From Oceanospirillaceae bacterium (lineage in GTDB: Bacteria > Pseudomonadota > Gammaproteobacteria > Pseudomonadales > Balneatricaceae), in assembly GCA_003497765.1 (NCBI GenBank), contig DNNY01000091.1, positions 1-20,057 on the forward strand: 20,057 bases of DNA, written 5' to 3'. The notes under the pieces were generated by a model that saw only the letters and a program-made list of their open reading frames with translations, searched no databases and was not told the origin of the DNA. Shown here piece by piece: positions 1-6,911 of the stretch (the stretch's first letter is position 1; every line of letters starts with the position of its first letter). A program made the translations under genes and the position numbers.

Positions 1-1088
1 ATAAAAGTGGGGAGTTAGTCCCTACATTGGCAGCCTTGGACGATCATATTACTGTCCAACCACTCCCAATTGAGGAGGTATTTAAGGGCACAAATACAGC
101 GGATAACTCTACCACAGCGGCCCGACAAGCCCCTGATATAAGCCTAAAAAGCTGGCATACTGCGAGTTATTCTAGCCTTTCTTTTGGCAGTCAAATCGAC
201 ACTGAAGACAAGTCCGCCATAGAGCTACCCGATACGGCACAAGATGCAATTTTAAGTGAAGAGCGCGAGGCCAATGTGCTTACCAATATGGTAGCTGAGC
301 AAAATGCCTCTGCATCTATTATCGACAATAGCGTCCCCAATATTCACAATCTCCCCAAAGGGGCGCTATTTGGTACTATGCTGCACAATATATTAGAGGA
401 TTGTGCCGAGCTAGGATTTGCCGAAGTCATACAGCAGCCAAGTAGTCGCCAACAAATCCTTAATGAACATCTACAACCGTTAACTCTTACACCTTGGCTT
501 GATGCCTTGGATAATTGGTTGGTGGATTTATTAAAGATGCCTTGGCAACTTCAATCACTGAATGCAAAACCAATGCAATTACAAGCTTTGACAAGGCAGC
601 AATTGCTAGTTGAAATGGAATTCCTAGTGTCCACCAAAGGGGTAGATGTGGAAGCCATGGATAGTCTGGTATGCCAATATACTTGGTCACAACAATCTCG
701 CCCCCAAGCCCAAGCGCAACAGTTAAATGGTATGCTAAAAGGCTATATCGACTTATTGCTGGAACATAATGGCCAGTATTTTGTGGTGGATTGGAAAAGC
801 AACTATTTAGGTGCTGATGCCAGTGCATATAGTCAGGATGCAATGGCTGAGGCGCTCCTGCACAAGCGCTATGATATGCAATATGTGCTTTATATTTTGG
901 CCTTACATCGTTTATTGCGGTCGCGATTGCCGGATTATAACTATGGCAAGCATATTGGTGGTGCTGTGTATGTGTTCTTACGCGGTATTGAGAATCCAGA
1001 TACTCAGGGACTATTGCTAGATAAGCCAGAGCAAGGGCTTATTGAACGCCTTGATCGACTATTTCAAGGTGTCGAGGAGGTGGCCTAA
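1..1088 (+). CDS. recB: RecB, C-terminal nuclease part of exodeoxyribonuclease V beta subunit (5' end outside window)
   Basis: The reading frame is open from the left edge, so this is only the last ~360 residues of RecB; the TTG at 27 is not a real start. RecB is the 3'-5' helicase and nuclease subunit of RecBCD, which processes double-strand breaks for recombination. The fragment holds a helicase-nuclease linker with the WHTASYSSLSFG segment (E. coli RecB has a similar WRVTSYSGL), then the nuclease domain. In that domain one sees the conserved His in GTMLHNILED (about 375-405), the Asp in GYIDLLLE, and the catalytic DWKSN at 789-803, equivalent to the E. coli D1080/K1082 motif DYKSN, followed by the QYVLYILALHRLL helix. 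The stop codon TAA overlaps the recD start by one base (TAATG), and the recD ribosome binding site GAGGAGG lies inside recB at 1074-1080. Nothing looks broken. Confidence 0.95.
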   Translation, partial: KSGELVPTLAALDDHITVQPLPIEEVFKGTNTADNSTTAARQAPDISLKSWHTASYSSLSFGSQIDTEDKSAIELPDTAQDAILSEEREANVLTNMVAEQNASASIIDNSVPNIHNLPKGALFGTMLHNILEDCAELGFAEVIQQPSSRQQILNEHLQPLTLTPWLDALDNWLVDLLKMPWQLQSLNAKPMQLQALTRQQLLVEMEFLVSTKGVDVEAMDSLVCQYTWSQQSRPQAQAQQLNGMLKGYIDLLLEHNGQYFVVDWKSNYLGADASAYSQDAMAEALLHKRYDMQYVLYILALHRLLRSRLPDYNYGKHIGGAVYVFLRGIENPDTQGLLLDKPEQGLIERLDRLFQGVEEVA

Positions 1089-3169
1089 TGAGTATGCAAC
1101 AGCTTATTGGGCAGGCGCAAAAGCTGCATATTGTGCGTGATGTCGATCTGGCTCTGTTAGATTTTATGTACCGGCGTGGCAGTAACCCGATTAGCGATTA
1201 TTTGGCATGGGCTATTCTACTGGTGAGCCGCCATAGCGCCATGGGCCATGTTTGTGTGGACTTAAAAGCTGTCCTTGCAGAGCCCTTAACTTATTTCTGC
1301 TTACCCATTGATGATCAAGATGGGCAGGGGCCCAATCCTACTAGATTGGCCTTTGAGGCAGGCTTAACAGCCTTTATTAAACCTTTAACTTTGTCACAGT
1401 GGATAGATGAGATAAGCGCCAGTGAGTCCGTTACCGTGATCGATCATGTCGATTCTTCAAGCCAAGTGGAAAGTCCTTTTGTCTTGTACCTTAGTCAATC
1501 TCAGGCGTTATTTTATTTAACTCGTTATTGGCAGTGTGAACAGCAGTTAGCAGGGTTTATTGAGTCACGCAGTCAGCATAGGAATAGGTTACCTGAGCAG
1601 GCTAAGGCAATTATTAAAGCCTTATTTCCTAATGCGGCCAATCAAGCTGCTCATAATGTGAACTGGCAACGTGTCGCCATAGCCCTAGCAGCGCGCAGCC
1701 ATTGTGCCATTATCACAGGTGGTCCGGGGACAGGTAAAACCACCACTGTGCTAAAGTTATTGGCGTTATTACAGGCACTAGAATTAACTCAGGGTTTAGG
1801 GCCACTACATATAAAACTTGCTGCGCCCACGGGCAAAGCCGCAGCACGCTTAAATGCGTCCATTGCTAGTAATTTGCAACAACAAGTATTTCCTACAAAT
1901 GACCACTTTGATGGCGAAAAATTAAAGGCGGCTATTCCCACGGAGGTGTCTACCTTGCATCGGTTATTGGGGCCCATTGCCAATAGCCGGCAGTTTCGTC
2001 ACCATGCTACCAACCCAATTGCTGCTGATGTGGTAGTTATTGATGAAGCCTCTATGGTGGATTTGGAAATGATGGCCAATCTAGTACAGGCGTTGGATAA
2101 ACATACGCGTCTTATTTTATTGGGTGATAAGGATCAGTTGGCTTCTGTGGAAGCAGGTTCTGTATTGGGTGACCTATGTGCTGATGTCAGTAAAGGTCAT
2201 TATTTACCAGAGACAATCAAGTGGCTAAACGCATTTACCGGTGACCAATTATCTGATCAATATGTCTCTGCTGCCGGTCGACCTCTTGCACAATCCACTA
2301 CGATGTTGCGGGTAAGTCATCGCTTTCAGCAAGGTGGCAGTATCGACGCCTTGGCTAGCCTCGTGAATGCTGGGCTTTATGAGGGGCAGCCATCTCTATT
2401 ACCTGTACAAGATTTATATGCCATTGTGGCCCAAGAAGCGGCTTTAGCAGAGCGTAAAAAACGCCAACCTCAAGTGCAGTTATTTCACCAACCACCGTCC
2501 GCAAATGCAACTAGTGTAAGTTGGTTGCAGACATCCTTAGCCCATAGTTTACAGGCGGGCTATAGCACTTATCTTAAGTTGCTAAAGCAAGGGCCTGAGG
2601 ATGATCAAGATCAGTGGGCAAGCGCAGTTTTGGCTGCCCATGCTAGTTTTCAATTATTGGTAGCTCTACGGCATGGGCAGTGGGGTGTTGAAGGGATGAA
2701 CGCCACTATTGAAGAACTCTTGCAAAAGGCTGATTTGCTGCCTAATGCTGATACAGAGTGGTACCCTGGGCGACCTGTTATGGTCAGCCGCAATGACTAT
2801 CATCTTGGTTTAATGAATGGTGATATTGGCGTGTGCTTGCCCTATAGAGATAAGCAGTCTGGGGCAGAAATGTTAAGGGTGGCCTTTAGTGCTGGTGCTG
2901 AGGGCATACGTTGGGTTTTACCGAGCCGCCTGCGTGCTGTAGAAACCGTTTTTGCTTTGACGGTGCATAAGTCTCAGGGCAGTGAATTTAGCCACACCAT
3001 GCTGATGTTGCCAGCCCACAATAATCCAGTATTAACTAAAGAGTTGTTATATACCGGTATTACCCGTGCCAGACACTGTTTCTCATTGGTATATGGTGAT
3101 GAGCAGGTATTGGAGCAGGCCATGACCAGAAAAGTTGTTCGCGCAAGTGGTTTAAGTAATCGTTTCTAG
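1088..3169 (+). CDS. recD: RecD, exodeoxyribonuclease V alpha subunit (5'-3' helicase)
   Basis: RecD is the fast 5'-3' superfamily 1 helicase of the RecBCD recombination and defence complex. The 693-residue protein shows Walker A GGPGTGKT (211-218), Walker B with DEAS at 319-322, the GDKDQL motif, the RPVMVSRNDY and LMNGDIG segments, the TVHKSQGSEF motif and the final LLYTGITRAR motif. The end (RASGLSNRF) matches the usual RecD tail. It is about 85 residues longer than E. coli RecD; the extra length lies mainly between the helicase halves, around residues 365-480. ATG is preceded by a strong GAGGAGG seven bases upstream, and the start overlaps the recB stop, so the pair is translationally coupled. 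It converges with the next gene, leaving 12 bases and no visible terminator. Confidence 0.96.
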   Translation: MSMQQLIGQAQKLHIVRDVDLALLDFMYRRGSNPISDYLAWAILLVSRHSAMGHVCVDLKAVLAEPLTYFCLPIDDQDGQGPNPTRLAFEAGLTAFIKPLTLSQWIDEISASESVTVIDHVDSSSQVESPFVLYLSQSQALFYLTRYWQCEQQLAGFIESRSQHRNRLPEQAKAIIKALFPNAANQAAHNVNWQRVAIALAARSHCAIITGGPGTGKTTTVLKLLALLQALELTQGLGPLHIKLAAPTGKAAARLNASIASNLQQQVFPTNDHFDGEKLKAAIPTEVSTLHRLLGPIANSRQFRHHATNPIAADVVVIDEASMVDLEMMANLVQALDKHTRLILLGDKDQLASVEAGSVLGDLCADVSKGHYLPETIKWLNAFTGDQLSDQYVSAAGRPLAQSTTMLRVSHRFQQGGSIDALASLVNAGLYEGQPSLLPVQDLYAIVAQEAALAERKKRQPQVQLFHQPPSANATSVSWLQTSLAHSLQAGYSTYLKLLKQGPEDDQDQWASAVLAAHASFQLLVALRHGQWGVEGMNATIEELLQKADLLPNADTEWYPGRPVMVSRNDYHLGLMNGDIGVCLPYRDKQSGAEMLRVAFSAGAEGIRWVLPSRLRAVETVFALTVHKSQGSEFSHTMLMLPAHNNPVLTKELLYTGITRARHCFSLVYGDEQVLEQAMTRKVVRASGLSNRF

Positions 3170-3181
3170 ATAACTAACCTT

Positions 3182-3535
3182 CTATGCATAACTAGTCAGT
3201 GTGTATCTTTCAAACTCACGAAGATATTGGTGTGAAACAATTTTGCCATCGATTATTTTAGCGATAAACATCACACTTGAGTCAGGGGTATTTGGTTCTA
3301 TAACATCATGGATGCTAACAAGGACTTCATTATTTTCATAGTAACAGGAAAAATCACCAGCTTTGAAAGGGGTATCTTTGCACCATGCCAAAGTCTCATG
3401 CTTGTCGACCTTAAGCTTTAACCTATCATTTAACCAGACAAAGTCATCTGCTAATAGATCTGACAATGTCGTCGTGTTTTTGTCATTAACAGCTGTGATC
3501 CAAGATGCCATATAAGTTTGGAAATTGACTGACAT
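3182..3535 (-). CDS. Small NTF2/SnoaL-like (cystatin-fold) protein
   Basis: This 117-residue cytoplasmic protein has no signal peptide. It begins with a helical segment (NFQTYMASWITAVNDKN) leading to LADDFVWL, then alternating strands ending in IIDGKIVSHQYLREFERY. This pattern is typical of nuclear-transport-factor-2/SnoaL-like ketosteroid-isomerase folds, a superfamily of small-ligand pockets and enzymes. The ribosome binding site AGGGAA sits just upstream on the minus strand (about 3541-3546), which supports the ATG at 3535. It lies 76 bases downstream of the sigma-54 activator on the same strand and may be cotranscribed with it. Function cannot be assigned; a role in handling or sensing the operon's ligand is only a guess. 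The fold call rests on pattern, not on a catalytic motif. Confidence 0.6.
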   Translation of the reverse strand: MSVNFQTYMASWITAVNDKNTTTLSDLLADDFVWLNDRLKLKVDKHETLAWCKDTPFKAGDFSCYYENNEVLVSIHDVIEPNTPDSSVMFIAKIIDGKIVSHQYLREFERYTLTSYA

Positions 3536-3611
3536 ACTTTTCCCTGTGATCAGTTAGCAATTAATTTTTAGGTATATGCTTTTTAAGCTTTGTAAACATG
3601 CTTTACTAAAC

Positions 3612-5546
3612 TTAGTGGCTCTTTTCCTTGATATATTTATAGATAGTTGTTCTGGATACACCTAGGGCTTTAGCCGCTCGGGAAACATTACTATCATAGT
3701 CTGCTAAAGCAGCCTTAATAGTAGAGGCTTTCGTTGATTCCAATACAGATGGGTTTAACTCTTGGCAGATAATGTCAGCCTCGATAAAGAAGCGGGTCAC
3801 ACTGTCGGCGTCTATATGCTTGTCATGGTTGGAAATAATAATGCGAGTTAAGGTTGATTTTAGCTCACGCATATTGCCTGGCCATGAATATGAATTCAAC
3901 TGTTCAATAGCCTCATTACTTATACTTATTTCTGTATCAATAGTGTCAATAAGGTAGCGCACTAATGTGGCAAAATCTGTACGTTGTTGAATTGGTGGTA
4001 GTTTTATCTCTAACACATTGATACGGTAAAACAGATCAGATCGGAAAAGGGAGTCTTTAATGGCCTGTTTTAGATCAACGTTAGTCGCTGCAACTATTTG
4101 GACATCTACTTGACATGTTTTTTCAGCTCCAACGGGCCTTACTTCTCCAGAGTCTAAGAAGCGCAGTAGGGTAACTTGTGTGCTCATGGGTAAATCACCC
4201 ACTTCATCAAGAAACAGCGTACCTTTGTCTGCCGATACCAGTAAACCTGTTGAACCGCCTTTTTTGGCATTGGTAAAGGAACCAGACTCGTAGCCAAATA
4301 ATTCAGATTCAATAAGGTCTTTGGGTATAGCTCCACAGTTTACTGGTACAAAGTTACCTTTACGTTGACTTACAGAGTGAATATAACGCGCCATGATTTC
4401 TTTGCCAGTGCCTGTTTGTCCAAGAACTAGCATGGGAACAGATAGGTTTGCTCCCTTTCTTGCTTTTTCTAATTGACTAACAAAGACCGCATCCTCAGCC
4501 ACAAAATCATAGTCAGCTGATCTTTGTGGCGTGGGCTTGTTTAAGGGTTTAGCGCTCATTTGCGAACTTGGTGTGCGATGAAAATTTAACCCGCGGGCAA
4601 CATAGGCGCTACCTAGTTTGTCAGTAATATAACAATGTGGAGAACCTTCTAAGGTCGGAATAATTTGTTCTATAGATATATCAAAGATCTTGTCAAAGGA
4701 CACTCCCTTGGTGAGACCTAAGCCATAAAGTAGTTGATATGAACGGCGGTTAAATGCCGTAATAGAGCCATTAAAATCAATAGCTATAAGGGCCCCACTT
4801 ATGGCATTCATCATTTCATCACGGGAATGGAACATGATGACGAGATTGTTTTTTTGCTCACGCAAAAATAAAGAATTTTCTACATTGGTGGCCGCCATTT
4901 GAATCAAGGCCATGGTGTGTTGTTGCCTAGCACCACAAGTGGAAGAAGCATCCAGTACGCCTGCTAAGTCACCATTGGAATGAAAGATGGGTGAAGCAAT
5001 ACAACTAACATTACCGTGCTTGAGAAAGTAATGCTCTTGGCCATGCACAATAGTGGGCGCTTTGGTGATAGCACAAGTACCTAAAGCATTGGTACCACGT
5101 TCCAGTTCTGACCAGTTGCTACCTGGAATGATCATTTTGCCAGCATTACTTATTTTAAATTCATTATCTGACATGGTATCAAGTACGATACCATTTCGAT
5201 CACCTAGGGCAATCATAAAATTAGAGCCAGCGATTTGCCGATACAGATTTTGTATTTCAACTTTAGCAAAACGAATTAAATCTCCCGACTTTTCTAAACA
5301 AGTTTGTAGATCGGAATCATCTATCCTAGTTATGGATGTTACATGGTTTGGATCCAAACCATGGTCAAAACAACGTTGCCAACTTTCTGCAATGGTCTGA
5401 TTTAGAAGTGTATTAGAAATTTCTTTCCCATGCTGGAGCGCTATCCTGGCACGAGAAACTTTCTCTTTTCTGCTCAACATAATCGAATCCTGATACAGTT
5501 TTAATACTAATTTATGAACAGGCTTTGTCTTTATTTTTTGTGTCAT
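3612..5546 (-). CDS. AcoR-type sigma-54-dependent transcriptional activator (GAF - PAS-like - AAA+ - Fis HTH)
   Basis: This is a bacterial enhancer-binding protein of 644 residues. The N-terminus has the AcoR-family signature IAESWQRCFDHGLDP (52-66). A GAF-type sensor follows (about 85-225; contains ERGTNALGTCAI and IASPIFHSNGDLAGVLD), then a PAS-like segment (about 240-300). The AAA+ domain has Walker A GQTGTGKE (376-383), Walker B GTLFLDEVGD (442-451) and FRSDLFYR (501-508). The C-terminal Fis-type helix-turn-helix is at about 618-638 (NVSRAAKALGVSRTTIYKYI). The sigma-54 contact loop reads GSFTNA (422-427) instead of GAFTGA. It is transcribed divergently from the alcohol dehydrogenase operon, whose promoter is of the -24/-12 type, so that operon is the likely target. 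AcoR relatives respond to acetoin, alcohols or similar small molecules; the ligand here is unknown. Its own start has no strong ribosome binding site. Confidence 0.92.
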   Translation of the reverse strand: MTQKIKTKPVHKLVLKLYQDSIMLSRKEKVSRARIALQHGKEISNTLLNQTIAESWQRCFDHGLDPNHVTSITRIDDSDLQTCLEKSGDLIRFAKVEIQNLYRQIAGSNFMIALGDRNGIVLDTMSDNEFKISNAGKMIIPGSNWSELERGTNALGTCAITKAPTIVHGQEHYFLKHGNVSCIASPIFHSNGDLAGVLDASSTCGARQQHTMALIQMAATNVENSLFLREQKNNLVIMFHSRDEMMNAISGALIAIDFNGSITAFNRRSYQLLYGLGLTKGVSFDKIFDISIEQIIPTLEGSPHCYITDKLGSAYVARGLNFHRTPSSQMSAKPLNKPTPQRSADYDFVAEDAVFVSQLEKARKGANLSVPMLVLGQTGTGKEIMARYIHSVSQRKGNFVPVNCGAIPKDLIESELFGYESGSFTNAKKGGSTGLLVSADKGTLFLDEVGDLPMSTQVTLLRFLDSGEVRPVGAEKTCQVDVQIVAATNVDLKQAIKDSLFRSDLFYRINVLEIKLPPIQQRTDFATLVRYLIDTIDTEISISNEAIEQLNSYSWPGNMRELKSTLTRIIISNHDKHIDADSVTRFFIEADIICQELNPSVLESTKASTIKAALADYDSNVSRAAKALGVSRTTIYKYIKEKSH

Positions 5547-5627
5547 TAAGTGACTTTTTATATGTGTATAAGATAAATCACAATTGGTCTTAGATCAAAT
5601 TAGCATTTTAAGAAATTAGAAAAGCTC

Positions 5628-5652
5628 AAAGTGTTCATTTTGTGAACACTTT
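5628..5652. promoter_or_regulatory. Palindromic upstream activator site, putative binding site of the AcoR-type regulator
   Basis: There is a perfect 10-bp inverted repeat, AAAGTGTTCA and TGAACACTTT, separated by five bases. Its centre is about 145 bp upstream of the predicted sigma-54 transcription start, the distance expected for an enhancer. A further copy of the half-site GTGTTCA lies at 5779-5785. Assignment to the neighbouring activator is inferred from position and symmetry. Confidence 0.7.
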
Positions 5653-5715
5653 TGTTCCTATGTGTATATTTGCTTAACACTGGACTATTGCTTCCTAAAT
5701 TGATTATTTTCAATC

Positions 5716-5728
5716 TAAGCTATTGATA
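5716..5728 (-). promoter_or_regulatory. IHF binding site
   Basis: Read on the minus strand the sequence is TATCAATAGCTTA, a full match to the IHF consensus WATCAANNNNTTR. It is followed on the plus strand by an AT-rich tract (5726-5759). It lies between the distal palindrome and the -24/-12 promoter, where IHF bends DNA to bring the activator to sigma-54 polymerase. The consensus is short, but the placement makes it credible. Confidence 0.65.
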
Positions 5729-5757
5729 TATATGTATATAATAATTTTTTTTTAAAA

Positions 5758-5774
5758 TTGGCACAGTTCCTGCG
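5758..5774 (+). promoter_or_regulatory. Sigma-54 (-24/-12) promoter of the adh-ABC importer operon
   Basis: The sequence TTGGCACAGTTCCTGCG carries GG at 5760-5761 and GC at 5772-5773 with exactly ten bases between. It matches TTGGCAC and the TGC core of the consensus YTGGCACGRNNNTTGCW at 13 of 17 positions or better. The predicted transcription start is near 5785, about 34 bases before the adh ATG. The divergent gene encodes a sigma-54 activator, which strongly supports the call. Confidence 0.85.
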
Positions 5775-5818
5775 TCATGTGTTCACAACAATAACACCCC
5801 TAACAAAAGGTATTGCAT

Positions 5819-6862
5819 ATGAAAGCAGCTGTACTACACGAATTTGACGAACACCTTGAAAGAGAGGAACTCGTCACCTATCAAGATGTTCCTGATCCAG
5901 TTATCGAAACACCCAACGATGTGATTATTCGCATTGGTGGAGCTGGTGTTTGCCGTACGGATCTACACGTAATTGAAGGCCTCTGGCGTTCCAAATCAGA
6001 TGTCGTGCTGCCGTATATTTTAGGCCATGAAAATGCTGGCTGGGTTGAAGAAGTAGGCTCAGCAGTAACTGGGTTTCGTCCGGGTGACCCAATAATTTGT
6101 CACCCTTTAGTGACAAGTGGTCATTGTCTTGCCTGTCGTAAAGGTAATGATATGCATGCCGAAGATAGTAAGTTTCCAGGCATTAATGTTGATGGTGGCT
6201 ATGCTGAATTTCTTAAAACTGGTAGTCGATCGCTAATTAAATTGCCACGCTCGCTGGCCCCGAAAGATGTTGCCCCATACACAGACGCTGGTCTTACTGC
6301 CTATCGTGCAGCCAAGAAAGCAGCAGCACATTTAGAGCCAGGTCAAAAAGTCGTGGTAATCGGTGTTGGTGGCTTAGGTCATATAGGTATTCAAGTTCTG
6401 CGTGCTTTGTGCGCTGCTGAGATTATTGCTTTGGATCGCTCAGAGGTTGCTCTTAATCTAGCTGGTCAAATCGGTGCTGATGAAGTTGTCCGCGCTGATG
6501 GCCACCATGTAGAAAAAGTGTTAGGTCTCACCGGTGGGGTTGGTGCAGAAGCGGTTATCGATTTTGTGGGCGAAGGTAATTCTATCAAAGAAGGCCTAGA
6601 TATGACTCGTGGTGATGGTGCTTATTACATTGTCGGCTATGGTGGCAAGATCGAAGTTCCAACTATCGATATGATCGCTTCCGAGAAGCGCATCATAGGT
6701 AACTTAGTCGGAACCTACTCTGAACTTGTCGAGTTAATGTCCCTAGCCGATCGTGGCTTAGTGGATCTTCATACGGTGCATTATAGTCTGGCTGATGCCA
6801 ATCAGGCTCTCCATGACCTCAATAATGGTTCCATCAAGGGTCGAGCAGTACTTGTCCCTTAA
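5819..6862 (+). CDS. Zinc-dependent medium-chain alcohol dehydrogenase, NAD-type
   Basis: This 347-residue MDR-family enzyme is predicted to oxidise an alcohol to an aldehyde or ketone in the cytoplasm. Catalytic-zinc ligands are visible as C45 (GVCRTD), H70-E71 (GHEN) and D156 (TDAGLTAY). The Rossmann motif GVGGLG is at 182-187, and D206 ends the second strand, favouring NAD over NADP. It resembles secondary-alcohol dehydrogenases of the Rhodococcus ADH-A type (shared VVIGVGGLGHIGIQ and TDAGLT segments). The structural-zinc lobe is damaged: of the usual four cysteines only C103 and C106 remain, the others being S100 and A114. I chose ATG 5819 over the in-frame TTG 5813 because the AAAAGG at 5805-5810 is well spaced for it and the family begins MKA. 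It is the first gene of the operon, 49 bases before the binding-protein gene. Confidence 0.93.
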   Translation: MKAAVLHEFDEHLEREELVTYQDVPDPVIETPNDVIIRIGGAGVCRTDLHVIEGLWRSKSDVVLPYILGHENAGWVEEVGSAVTGFRPGDPIICHPLVTSGHCLACRKGNDMHAEDSKFPGINVDGGYAEFLKTGSRSLIKLPRSLAPKDVAPYTDAGLTAYRAAKKAAAHLEPGQKVVVIGVGGLGHIGIQVLRALCAAEIIALDRSEVALNLAGQIGADEVVRADGHHVEKVLGLTGGVGAEAVIDFVGEGNSIKEGLDMTRGDGAYYIVGYGGKIEVPTIDMIASEKRIIGNLVGTYSELVELMSLADRGLVDLHTVHYSLADANQALHDLNNGSIKGRAVLVP

Positions 6863-6911
6863 ATAATAAAGTGAGCAATTAATTAAATTTAACAACAAAA
6901 AAGGTAAAACC

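Noticed and set aside
487..843. Open frame of 118 codons on the minus strand inside recB
   Set aside because: It lies entirely opposite conserved RecB nuclease motifs and its translation looks like no protein family; it is an antisense shadow.
5547..5627. Sigma-70 promoter for the regulator gene
   Set aside because: On the minus strand a TTGATC / TATCTT pair with 17-base spacing is visible, but both hexamers are weak in an AT-rich stretch, so it is not listed as a feature.
5813..5818. TTG start for the alcohol dehydrogenase
   Set aside because: ATG at 5819 is better spaced from AAAAGG and gives the family N-terminus MKA.
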